Below are positions 34,901 through 41,907 of a DNA stretch of 64,000 nucleotides, in pieces; the stretch's first letter is position 1; every line of letters starts with the position of its first letter. The stretch spans positions 2,976,001-3,040,000 of the forward strand of contig NZ_CP051680.1 in the NCBI RefSeq assembly GCF_012849095.1, written 5' to 3'. The stretch comes from Cohnella herbarum. GTDB lineage: Bacteria; Bacillota; Bacilli; Paenibacillales; Paenibacillaceae. The position numbers and the translations under genes are program-made. Below the pieces are notes generated by a model that was not told the DNA's origin, made no database searches, and saw nothing but the letters and a program-made list of their open reading frames with translations.

Positions 34901-37900
34901 ATCAAATTCTTGGATCGTATGACTACCCCAGTTTGGGGTGAGAACCAAGTTGTCACCGTGTACCGAAGATACGACGCTGCCACCCGCCAGTTTTACGCGT
35001 TCGCCTTTATCGTACGAACTGGCTAGAAATTCTCCGGTGTACGCATCGAACGTATGAATATCCAAGTAATTTTTCGAACCGGGATAGTAGCTGGTGCTTG
35101 ATCCTTTCCCCTCGCTATAATAGTAAGCGGCAAACATCATCCGCTGATAAACAACATAAATTCGGCTACCCGTAATTTCGTATGTCAGGGGTTTCAATTG
35201 AACCTGTGCGCTTGAAGAAGCCTTTGAGAAATCACCCGAATCGGCTTGCGAATACCAATTACTCGCATTTTTTTTATCGTCTTCGGAATAATACGGAACA
35301 CTGTATTTGGGGGCAGTCGAATTGGATAAATTCAAAATAAAGTCGTATGGATTCGGGCCATTCCATTTATGCACGAGATTTTGTTCCCAGTTATACCCGT
35401 TGCACAAACTCATGTCGGTCGATCCACCGCAGGTCAACCTATATTCCGTTGAATATGCGGGAATCTTCTTTTTGTTTAGCGCAAAAATATAAATGTTATC
35501 ACCTTGGGTGTCGCCTTGGTCAAAATACATATAAGTCTTGTTGGTTCGTACTTTATTGTAAAATCTCGCAACACTTAAGTTCGTATAATCATCCCCGGCT
35601 GTATAGCCAGACCATTTCGTAGGGACAAGTAACGGCTGCGAACGACTTGAATCTCTCCAAGCCATAGATTTATACGGAGATAGATTATTCGGCCCGAATC
35701 CATTATCGGTTAACGAAGGGAATCCGCTTTGCGAGTCCCACCCCCCGCCGCCAAACCCGACCGATGCCATTGTTCTGAACTGCCTCTCCATGCCCTTTCC
35801 TAGCCCGGCAAGTAGAGTTTTTCCATCCTTGGACCACTTATAGGGACTATTCGTGGTCTTCGATGTCGTGTTCACATCATACAAGTCCCATTTCAGAATT
35901 TCACTGGCGGGGATCGAATCGTCCGTTGGCGGTTTCGGGATTTCATTTTCTCCTTCAATGAGGAACGAAACGCTTGGCGCTAAATTAACCGCATCGATAA
36001 TCCTTGTGCTTTCCGGCTGCGTATCCGATACCCACGCGCATTTCCCCCAATCCTCGCACACCCTTGCATCGATCAGGTATTTGCCTACCTTTGCCGGGCG
36101 TAAAATGACCTTCGTAAGGTTGCCTCCCGTTAACGTCGTCCATGCCTCGTCGTATATCCCATCATTGTTCGCATCATACTTATATCGATAACTAATGCTT
36201 ACGATTTTATCGCCGTCGGGACTATACGATTTATTGAAAATGTTATAGTCATTCACGCGAATCCCTAGCGGTGGAACATCCAGCTTTCCGATCGGCGGAT
36301 CGTCGGGGATAACCAATAGCGTCGCTTGTGCGGGGTACAGTGATTTTAATCCTGCGCTGTCCACGACATCGAGCTTAATCGTTTCCGTACCGGGTGTCGC
36401 GTAGACGTCCCGTTTATTGTCCCATAGATATTGCGAGATCGCCCTTCCGATGGGACTATAGCTCCGTTCGCCCGTAAAAGGCTGCGGAAGCGGCCGATTC
36501 TCTTTGACCTTCGTCGGCCCGTCGATCTTCGCGATCGGATTTTCGGGGATGACGTTGATATAAGCCGTCCGTCTAGATTCCGCTCCGAACGTATCGCGGG
36601 CGATAACCGTAACGCTGTGAGAACCTAGCTCCGTCGCTTTAAGGTTATAATGACCTTCGTCATGCTCCCAAGCCCCGTACTCGTCCGGAAAACTCCGCAC
36701 CCAAGCGCTAGAGCTATTGCCGAATAGCCAAGTGTAAGTAATCGCGTCGCCGTCAGGATCGTTAGGCAATGGCGGATTTTTCGTATTGTCTTGAATGACC
36801 CGTACGTTCACGCGCTGATTGATGACCACCTCTTGATCCGGAAAAATCCCGCTCCGATTATTTTCCCGGAAAAACCCGACCGAAAAATCCGGTGGACGAT
36901 TGCTTGCCGGACTTTCGATAGTAAGCGGCTTAATATTTACCCAGCCTGAATTCGCGCAATCCGCGGTAACTTTAATTGAAATAAAATTCGTTCCAACGCC
37001 CAAATTGCTCGGATAGTTGGAGTAGGCGAATGGAGAGTCGGTCGTCTGCCCTCTAACTTTAGAGCTCGTCCAGGTGAAGCCATCCTTCTCAATTAAATAC
37101 TCATGGTATAAATACGTACACGTCGCAGGGATCACAAAATCTTTCGGCTTCAGCGTGAAGCTATCCCTCCATTTGATATTTTGCGAGGGAAGGATATCGA
37201 AATTTCCGGTAATGTTCAAACTGTTTTCATAGAAAAAAGTAACATTTCCCGTCTTCTGAGAGGACGACAAATTCACCGTTGCAACTTTAACCGATAACAC
37301 TTGATCAGAAAATCCGGTGTAACTAACATTACCTCCAATAACCTTCCCATAGGACGACTTTGGGTTTACGGTTTGGGTCGCCGGCAGTTTATCTGCCGTG
37401 ATCGTTTCGGTTCCCTTCTGGGTATAAGTCCCGGTCGGTCCCGCCTTGACCATGTGCCTGACGTTAATTGTCCCTCCATCCTGTTGATAGTATAGATTTA
37501 GATAATATGTATCGTAGGTGCCGTTATATAAAAAGGATGGCGGAACCTCATCGATTCGGGTCCCTCCAGTCGGTACGCCTACCGTACTCTTCTTATATCC
37601 GACATAACTGTATGCTGGATTTGTTGCTGGCACGATTGAATAGGTTTGACCGCTGATCATGTTCGTAGATTGATCCGGAAACTGCGAATCAATGTTTTGG
37701 CCGCTTGTCGTGTAATGATGAACTTCTAGCTGACCCTGAAGCTCGATTTCAAACACTACCGGAACGAAAACTCGGAGAACCTTCATAGGATCTTTAACAT
37801 CTGGGTAAGGATTAGCATCTTGATCGATTACATTGTACTCCTCAGGCGACTCAAGATCAGCACGTAGATTCACATGAAAGCGAATCGTATCAGTTCCCAC

Positions 37901-38338
37901 TCCGGATTCATTCGATTTAACCGGATTGCTAGAGTTTGAACTTATATATCTGCTATAAGCATCAAAATCTTCAGTCGTCGTGCGTGATATATTAAAATAA
38001 CGAATGTCTGCAAGACTTCCATTAAACTTACGAACTTTTATGCTTTTTACCTTACGGTTTGGGAATGAAAATGTGTAACCATGTTCCATCGGCATGTTCG
38101 GTTGACCCCAATAGTGATCTTTTGAAGTATCCCAAGAACCATTGTTCTTACTCCACAATTCAGTGTACATGAATCCTACCGCATACCGCATAGTCGAATT
38201 GGGGTTTTCAGGATCTGCAGTAGGTTGAATCCATCCATTACTCCCGAGTACAGCGGCATCAAGCTTTTCGGAATAAACTGGAAGGATCGAAAAGATGAAG
38301 GAAAGTATAAGTGAATAGGCAAGTAATCTTCTTTTCAT
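31979..38338 (-). CDS. Giant secreted PKD-domain surface protein (2119 aa)
   Basis: The N-terminus is a signal peptide (MKRRLLAYSLILSFIFSILP, cleavage near residue 30). Residues about 260-400 look like MucBP-type repeats (VHHYTTSGQNI, VRHMVKAGPTGTYTQKGTETI). Several PKD-like Ig domains follow (for example DPDGDAITYTWLFG near 530-545 and DPDGDPLSYLWTI near residue 1950). The middle third is a large domain not recognised, followed by a LamG-like segment (FSGISQKDLSNPDVEW). There is no cell-wall anchor or SLH domain of its own. ATG 38338 has AGGAGAG 7 bases upstream and lies 12 bases after the previous stop. It is co-transcribed with an SLH protein and a copper-amine-oxidase-N-domain protein, so it is probably held at the S-layer by its partners. 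Confidence 0.85.
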   Translation of the reverse strand: MKRRLLAYSLILSFIFSILPVYSEKLDAAVLGSNGWIQPTADPENPNSTMRYAVGFMYTELWSKNNGSWDTSKDHYWGQPNMPMEHGYTFSFPNRKVKSIKVRKFNGSLADIRYFNISRTTTEDFDAYSRYISSNSSNPVKSNESGVGTDTIRFHVNLRADLESPEEYNVIDQDANPYPDVKDPMKVLRVFVPVVFEIELQGQLEVHHYTTSGQNIDSQFPDQSTNMISGQTYSIVPATNPAYSYVGYKKSTVGVPTGGTRIDEVPPSFLYNGTYDTYYLNLYYQQDGGTINVRHMVKAGPTGTYTQKGTETITADKLPATQTVNPKSSYGKVIGGNVSYTGFSDQVLSVKVATVNLSSSQKTGNVTFFYENSLNITGNFDILPSQNIKWRDSFTLKPKDFVIPATCTYLYHEYLIEKDGFTWTSSKVRGQTTDSPFAYSNYPSNLGVGTNFISIKVTADCANSGWVNIKPLTIESPASNRPPDFSVGFFRENNRSGIFPDQEVVINQRVNVRVIQDNTKNPPLPNDPDGDAITYTWLFGNSSSAWVRSFPDEYGAWEHDEGHYNLKATELGSHSVTVIARDTFGAESRRTAYINVIPENPIAKIDGPTKVKENRPLPQPFTGERSYSPIGRAISQYLWDNKRDVYATPGTETIKLDVVDSAGLKSLYPAQATLLVIPDDPPIGKLDVPPLGIRVNDYNIFNKSYSPDGDKIVSISYRYKYDANNDGIYDEAWTTLTGGNLTKVILRPAKVGKYLIDARVCEDWGKCAWVSDTQPESTRIIDAVNLAPSVSFLIEGENEIPKPPTDDSIPASEILKWDLYDVNTTSKTTNSPYKWSKDGKTLLAGLGKGMERQFRTMASVGFGGGGWDSQSGFPSLTDNGFGPNNLSPYKSMAWRDSSRSQPLLVPTKWSGYTAGDDYTNLSVARFYNKVRTNKTYMYFDQGDTQGDNIYIFALNKKKIPAYSTEYRLTCGGSTDMSLCNGYNWEQNLVHKWNGPNPYDFILNLSNSTAPKYSVPYYSEDDKKNASNWYSQADSGDFSKASSSAQVQLKPLTYEITGSRIYVVYQRMMFAAYYYSEGKGSSTSYYPGSKNYLDIHTFDAYTGEFLASSYDKGERVKLAGGSVVSSVHGDNLVLTPNWGSHTIQEFDRQGKLAVQKDLSLPATQDTYARKGRNGLGIPFTEDPMLYTCSWSAMSKMDWKDTDGNRYLYMINTCSRPAQNDTINLDPDFNPESPAGLYLVQVKPNYSIGIKARIKGTTLTETRPGPYDLNLETIPVLAINPITKQAITRSTKPIWNSMWGSDYFSNLVDLTTGAVSDWGMARPSSSVQRNGGGFTIGHNGSFGYGWATNTIDNAFVKHDNFSSFEYMKRAYPMVVSGETTKYIRFGEYVGDGVYLSMYDTDYWMNAPGGGGGGPSSSAHMFLDVGTPVNAEVYKGFQLGQFVSPDAYEDAEYTFTVNMDAPQEDATLAGLSFRMTNPKYRYAVEMDGSKIFLSKYVNGNRTVLDSNDFPFQSHTDYGFKILTQGDEIAVFMDGVPYFEVTDATYQSGKFGPFSDKSYVSFSGISQKDLSNPDVEWLSSYAIWDEGSATANVRYSNIVYTDPENDPAAQNNLWTISHTPKFLNNQGLSALHGQTLASPALIFDKVGNYRVTLKAQDDPHPNYLFPATEFGNYRKWSNEFWQIITVHRRPVSQFTVSVHPVNKSVVWSDESYDPDRWLSATKYSTEATGIDYRATRGVLEWRHYYVTPNGTMVNQKLVTPQEVGEYRVGMQVKDEYSAWSYWTEQTIEIDTPVVPDDPPIAGFTITPGSSYMNLPFSVTSTAHDKEDGPAANLKHAYYVRNVTENSLETIRSTDRGTWTTSFSSLGVIEVRQVVTDSKGQSAQITQRISIINRGPIADFDWLPKPVFEGDNVNIANRSTDPDGDPLSYLWTIVAPDAERKTGSTKDTNIVGGETINRAGVYLVTLLVTDIHGATDSVTKPIPIGELTISGKVSHTPEWEANRWNWNTKYPGKYRGEDVFWAGEAFVLEAIVTDTGASGTRAIAVKAAATAELKKSLKPASPISTLWNEILRERDTVLIFEELPNGPYEFEFTVNYSNGVMKSTVVPIEIRNRVDEYVQVHRVQ

Positions 38339-38350
38339 CTAACTACTCTC

Positions 38351-39277
38351 CTATTTGAAAGGATTTTCAACAAAAATTAAGCCCGGATATTCAGCTGTAA
38401 TAACTAAATAATCTGCATTTTCAATCTTGTAATTCTTCGACTCAGTATTAGGCGTAGAAACGCGATAATAATGGAATCTAAAATCACCGACATTTTCTTC
38501 AGTGAAATAACTGGCCGCTTTATAAATTGCAATTGAGTCTGGATTTAAGTAGCTGAGAGGTCTTCCCATTACACCTTTATCCGTCGTAGTCGCTCGAATT
38601 GAAACAGTGCCTTTACTTTCACGATAAGCTAGATCAAATCGATAATAAGCTTCTCCGCGGATGGTAAAAGGTAAATCATCAGCACTCACAAGATATACCT
38701 TAGTGGCAGTTTTGCAACCCTCAAAGCATGACTCCATCAAATGTTCTTTCCCCACAAAATACTTCACATAAGGTTTAATATCCGTTAACTCCACAATATC
38801 CTTCAACTCCGGTATATCCTTGCTCCCGATCCAAACGAACTTCGTCACTTTATCCCACTCGACTTTCTCCCCCATCGCTTCGGATATAAAGCGTAAAGGC
38901 ACGTAAGTACGGCCATTAACCGCCGTCGCCGCAAGTCCGAGAGTGACCGGCTCTCCGTTCACGGTTGCTGTTTTTTCGCCGATGACGAGGACGATAGTGC
39001 GGTCGCCTTTGAAGATCGTGATTTCATTGCCCTTCAGTTTAAGGCTCCCTCCAAGCTTGTCCGAAACAAACCTTAATGGAACAAGGACTTGATTGTTTTC
39101 CAGCTTCGGTTTCTGATCGGGAAAATTAACTTTGCGCGCGTTGACGAGTACTTCGATCGATTGCACGCCGACTTTCGGAATATCGTTTGTATTCTCTTTA
39201 GCGGCAACCGTTGCTACAGGCACAACCAACAAAACGGCAATAAGAAGGATAGAACTTAAGCGCGATAAGTTTCTCAT
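38351..39277 (-). CDS. Secreted protein with copper amine oxidase N-terminal-like domain
   Basis: A 308-residue protein with a signal peptide (LSSILLIAVLLVVPVATVAA) and two halves of the copper_amine_oxidN1 domain, each with the hallmark VPLRFVSDKLGG or VPLRFISEAMGE (about residues 68-165). Despite the name, this domain is not an oxidase; in Paenibacillaceae it is a common surface module, probably wall-binding. The remaining 140 C-terminal residues (one Cys pair, ESCFEGCKTATKVYLV) are not recognised. It is the middle gene of a three-gene surface operon. Confidence 0.85.
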   Translation of the reverse strand: MRNLSRLSSILLIAVLLVVPVATVAAKENTNDIPKVGVQSIEVLVNARKVNFPDQKPKLENNQVLVPLRFVSDKLGGSLKLKGNEITIFKGDRTIVLVIGEKTATVNGEPVTLGLAATAVNGRTYVPLRFISEAMGEKVEWDKVTKFVWIGSKDIPELKDIVELTDIKPYVKYFVGKEHLMESCFEGCKTATKVYLVSADDLPFTIRGEAYYRFDLAYRESKGTVSIRATTTDKGVMGRPLSYLNPDSIAIYKAASYFTEENVGDFRFHYYRVSTPNTESKNYKIENADYLVITAEYPGLIFVENPFK

Positions 39278-39307
39278 TACGAATCTCTCCCTTGAGTTTC
39301 AAGTCGT

Positions 39308-40012
39308 TTACTGACCGTCTAGCATCGATATACTTACATTTCGTTCGGCTCTATCGTTTAGCTCAAGCAACCGCGGTTTGCTTACCGGATCCACGACGCG
39401 GACCGCAAGCCACTCCTCCAACATAACCACCGTCTCCGCGCGGGATGAAGCCTTATTCAAGCCCATCGTCCCATCCGGATAACCAGCTACTATCCCTGTT
39501 CCATATGCCAGCGCGATAGATGGCAAATCTTTGTTCTGGAAATGGGCATGATCCGAGAAGGGCAAATTTTCTTTATTCAAATCGGCAAACGCGTCGAAAT
39601 AAGCCGCATATGCTTGTTCAACGGCCAACGTTCGAGCTATGATCCGAATGATCTCTAGTCTTCTAATCGGTTTTATGTAATCGGTAGAATCCGTCTCCTC
39701 CAACAATCCGAACTCGAACGCGGCCGCCACGTACCCCTGATACCAAGGAGATCCACCTTGCGAATTCGGCAGTTTGAGCGCTTCGACGACCATTTTGATA
39801 AACTCGGCTCTCGTTACCGCTTTCGAGGAATCGAAAGTCCCGTCCGAGTATCCGCTCACATAACCTTTCTTTACGGCTTGTCCGATTAACCCGCTTGCCC
39901 AATGGCTTTCGTTCACGTCTTTGAAATCTTTCGAATCCGCGGCCTCCGCTTGCCCGGCAGCCAACGATCCGCAAACAAGCATCGCCAGAATAAGCAAGGT
40001 TTTACTCATCAT
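39308..40012 (-). CDS. S-layer homology (SLH) domain protein
   Basis: A 234-residue secreted protein: signal peptide (LLILAMLVCGSLAAGQAEA) and three SLH motifs. The first (FKDVNESHWASGLIGQAVKK, YVSGYSDGTF, TRAEF) and the third (GTGIVAGYPDGTMGLNKASSRAE) are clear; the middle one is divergent. SLH trimers bind pyruvylated wall polysaccharide. ATG 40012 or the adjacent ATG has GGAGACGG upstream. As the first gene after a strong vegetative-type promoter and a leader hairpin, it probably anchors the operon's surface structure. Confidence 0.88.
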   Translation of the reverse strand: MMSKTLLILAMLVCGSLAAGQAEAADSKDFKDVNESHWASGLIGQAVKKGYVSGYSDGTFDSSKAVTRAEFIKMVVEALKLPNSQGGSPWYQGYVAAAFEFGLLEETDSTDYIKPIRRLEIIRIIARTLAVEQAYAAYFDAFADLNKENLPFSDHAHFQNKDLPSIALAYGTGIVAGYPDGTMGLNKASSRAETVVMLEEWLAVRVVDPVSKPRLLELNDRAERNVSISMLDGQ

Positions 40013-40038
40013 CCGTCTCCTTCCAATGTCGAACTACG

Positions 40039-40087
40039 AAAAAAAACACCAGCAAACAAGGGTAAATACTCCCTAGTTGGCGTGGTG
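40039..40087 (-). terminator. Leader hairpin with T8 tract before the SLH gene (putative attenuator)
   Basis: Between promoter and gene, the minus strand forms a long stem (CACCA...TGGTG, inner CAAC/GTTTG and AGGG/CCCT, loop AGTATTTA) followed directly by eight T. It looks like an intrinsic terminator inside a 105-base leader, so expression probably depends on read-through or a competing fold. It does not match a riboswitch core that I know. Confidence 0.65.
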
Positions 40088-40123
40088 CTTCCTCGCGCTG
40101 AATATCCTGTTTTTAGTTAATTT

Positions 40124-40153
40124 ATTATATTAACAACATTTCTGTTAAGTCAA
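40124..40153 (-). promoter_or_regulatory. Sigma-A-type promoter of the surface-protein operon
   Basis: On the minus strand TTGACT (40153-40148), 18-base spacer, TATAAT (40129-40124). The predicted transcript starts near 40117, giving a leader of about 105 bases before the SLH gene. Confidence 0.75.
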
Positions 40154-40194
40154 CTATTATTCTGTCGCATTATCGGATTTTTTGCCGATGCCGT

Positions 40195-40359
40195 TTAATA
40201 ACGACTGTCTTCAACGTCGATATTGGGATATAACGAGGAAAATAACATGCCGTATTGATAATAAAACCCATCCTTGTCGTAATACATCACTTTGAGCGTG
40301 CTTTTCGTCTCCTCCTTCGGGGTTACTGCAGAACTGCATCCCGCGAGTTTAAGGGATTC
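40195..40359 (-). pseudogene. Remnant of a solute-binding lipoprotein gene
   Basis: A stop-bounded frame of 54 codons reads ESLKLAGCSSAVTPKEETK, then STLKVMYYDKDGFYYQYGML, then FSSLYPNIDVE, and stops. This is the lipobox (LAGC), linker and first strand of a family-1 solute-binding protein. The signal peptide upstream is cut by a TAA, the remaining 350-400 residues are absent, and there is no start codon in place. It lies in the 417-base gap between the small-protein operon and the SLH operon, which otherwise holds the terminator, promoter and leader listed separately. Confidence 0.6.
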
Positions 40360-40363
40360 TTAC

Positions 40364-40410
40364 GAAAAAAACATAAATAGCCACCCGGCATCCTTTCCTC
40401 GCCCGGTGGC
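40364..40410 (-). terminator. Intrinsic terminator of the small-protein operon
   Basis: Arms GCCACCGGGC / GCCGGGTGGC (two inner mismatches) with an 11-base loop, then TATTTATGTTTTTTT on the minus strand, 20 bases after the stop of the basic protein gene. Confidence 0.7.
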
Positions 40411-40429
40411 ATCCCATACTTTACTCCTC

Positions 40430-40732
40430 TTATACCTGTTGCTCATAAGCGATTTGATGCCCATCCTCGAAGCCTTTGCTAAAGCCTGCATTATAGCCGT
40501 CGTTGTACGCTTGATTAAAGCCGGCATTGTAAGCGGAACTGCCGCCTACGATTTGCTGCCTTCTCCCTCTGCTTCGACGCATCAAGGCTTTTCGCGAGCG
40601 CAGTTTACCTTTTCCTGTTCGGATTTTACCACGACGATTGAGTTTTCCCGTTTTCTTGGAGCCCCGTCGTCCGGCAACGGATTTCTTGGTTCCGCCTCTA
40701 ACGGAACGTGAGGAACGCGTTTTGCGCTTCAA
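40430..40732 (-). CDS. Small Lys/Arg-rich protein ending in a G-x3-G tag
   Basis: A 100-residue protein in two parts. Residues 1-62 are almost only Lys, Arg, Gly and Ser (pI extremely high). Residues 68-92 are a Tyr/Phe/Gly-rich motif with Gly every four residues (AYNAGFNQAYNDGYNAGFSK). It is essentially the free form of the tag seen on the glycosyltransferases and GT-D protein nearby. The start is TTG at 40732, overlapping the previous stop (TTGA), with GGAGGTG 7 bases upstream. I do not recognise a family. A structural or scaffold role on the spore surface is my inference. Confidence 0.75.
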   Translation of the reverse strand: MKRKTRSSRSVRGGTKKSVAGRRGSKKTGKLNRRGKIRTGKGKLRSRKALMRRSRGRRQQIVGGSSAYNAGFNQAYNDGYNAGFSKGFEDGHQIAYEQQV

Positions 40733-41025
40733 TCGGAGACACCTCCAGCATTTCGATTACTTGGTCTAATGCCAGCGGCTAGCCAAGGTGATGTCGGCCT
40801 CCCCCGGACAGGCGGACGCCAGCTCGTTCCGGATACCGTTCTTAATAAAGCCCCCTGCATGCCGGTCAAGACGCGCACATGCTCATGGAGAGTCGCGGGA
40901 GAAACGCCGGCGGCTCCGGTAACGTCTCCTACGCTTTCCAATATTTTAGCCAAGGCGGCTTGGCTTCTCGTTATCGCTCCCATGAGCTGAAGCTTAATTT
41001 CCCATTCTCGTTGCAGCGGGTTCAT
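40729..41025 (-). CDS. Small helical protein, unknown function (paralogue 3)
   Basis: A 98-residue protein, helical at the N-terminus (REWEIKLQLMGAITRSQAAL, AKILESVGDV) and ending in a Pro/Arg/Gly-rich tail. The pattern 'I-x3-Q-x2-[MLV]A-x-IL' is shared with the next two upstream proteins, so the three look like distant paralogues. It overlaps its neighbours by 4 bases on both sides (ATGA, TTGA) and so belongs to a tightly coupled operon. No named family was recognised and there is no signal peptide. Confidence 0.7.
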   Translation of the reverse strand: MNPLQREWEIKLQLMGAITRSQAALAKILESVGDVTGAAGVSPATLHEHVRVLTGMQGALLRTVSGTSWRPPVRGRPTSPWLAAGIRPSNRNAGGVSD

Positions 41026-41354
41026 TTGTCCCGATCTCCATCCATACCTCCGAACATGGAAGCCATGTTATCGCCATCATCGGTGTCCGGATTTATGATG
41101 ACTTTCATATTACGGCTTAAACCGTTGCACAGCTTGGTAAGTCCGTCGATAATCTCGAGATTCTGCTCGTTGACTTGCAGACAAGTGCTCAATTGATCGC
41201 TATGGCCTTCGTACGTATCGTTCGTGATGTGGGTACATAACCAATTTCGAACCTTTTCCGCTTCGGCTGCTTTTGCCTCTAAGATCATCGCTACGTTCCA
41301 CTGCATTTTCGCAATGGCGTCTAGCGTAAGGTGATAGGCTTCCTCCCGACTCAT
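41022..41354 (-). CDS. Small helical protein, unknown function (paralogue 2)
   Basis: A 110-residue acidic protein. Residues 1-40 are predicted helical (LTLDAIAKMQWNVAMILEAK), with the motif shared by its two neighbours. The C-terminus is Asp/Gly/Met-rich (NPDTDDGDNMASMFGGMDGD). One Cys lies in LCTHITND and others in STCL and KLCN. It starts 30 bases after the first gene of the operon. Function not known. Confidence 0.72.
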   Translation of the reverse strand: MSREEAYHLTLDAIAKMQWNVAMILEAKAAEAEKVRNWLCTHITNDTYEGHSDQLSTCLQVNEQNLEIIDGLTKLCNGLSRNMKVIINPDTDDGDNMASMFGGMDGDRDK

Positions 41355-41384
41355 CCCTCCTGCCCCCCTCTCCCGATCAAACCT

Positions 41385-41675
41385 TTATTCTTCATCCGGG
41401 GAATCTCCCATCGCCTTCACGACGTTCGTCATGCTATCGGCGACCGCTTCCTGCAAATCCGCCAGACTGTTCAAATAAGAGATAACGCCTTTTGTTACGT
41501 TTGAGGAACTATCAAGAAGTCCATCCAGGCCGTTTAACTGGGGATGTTCATCCGGCAACGCCTGAACCAAATGCGCCATACGCACGGCCACATGCCGTTT
41601 CGCATCCAATATCCTGGCCATCTGCTGATGTGATTTGGACAAATGAACGACGATCTCCGTCAACAATTCCTGCAT
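41385..41675 (-). CDS. Small helical protein, unknown function (paralogue 1)
   Basis: A 96-residue, almost entirely helical protein (LLTEIVVHLSKSHQQMARIL, then DAKRHVAVRMAHLVQALP; later LNSLADLQEAVADSMTNVVK). It is the first gene of a four-gene operon whose last member is the basic tag protein. ATG 41675 has AGGGG 10 bases upstream. The motif QQMARILDAK matches QWNVAMILEAK and QAALAKILES in the following two proteins. No family recognised. Confidence 0.72.
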   Translation of the reverse strand: MQELLTEIVVHLSKSHQQMARILDAKRHVAVRMAHLVQALPDEHPQLNGLDGLLDSSSNVTKGVISYLNSLADLQEAVADSMTNVVKAMGDSPDEE

Positions 41676-41826
41676 GCTGCCGCATCCCCTATCCTTAACG
41701 ATTCCCTATTCATGTAGCTGCTCGCTAACGTCTATTCACCTACAGCATATGCCGCCATTCAGCGCTTGCCACAGGACCAAGCGCCCACATTGTCGGATGC
41801 CCGCACCTTCTTGGAAACGAACGGTT

Positions 41827-41872
41827 AACAAAAAGCCTACTACCGATCCCGGCTAAGGACCACTAATAGGCT
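41827..41872 (-). terminator. Terminator of the block C glycosylation operon
   Basis: AGCCTA / TAGGCT arms with further imperfect pairing (GGTCC/GGATC region) are followed on the minus strand by TTTTTGTT, 36 bases after the stop of the glycosyltransferase at 41908. Confidence 0.6.
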
Positions 41873-41907
41873 CATCTATCCGTTGTTCTTCGACATGCAA
41901 CATCGTT

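Noticed and set aside
40039..40123. Leader of the SLH operon as a c-di-GMP or other known riboswitch
   Set aside because: The conserved cores I know for c-di-GMP-I/II, preQ1 and similar classes are not present; only an attenuator-like hairpin is supported.
40292..40711. Plus-strand frame of 139 codons over the basic tag protein
   Set aside because: The minus-strand gene has a perfect ribosome site, translational coupling and a motif shared with five other proteins; the plus frame has none of these.
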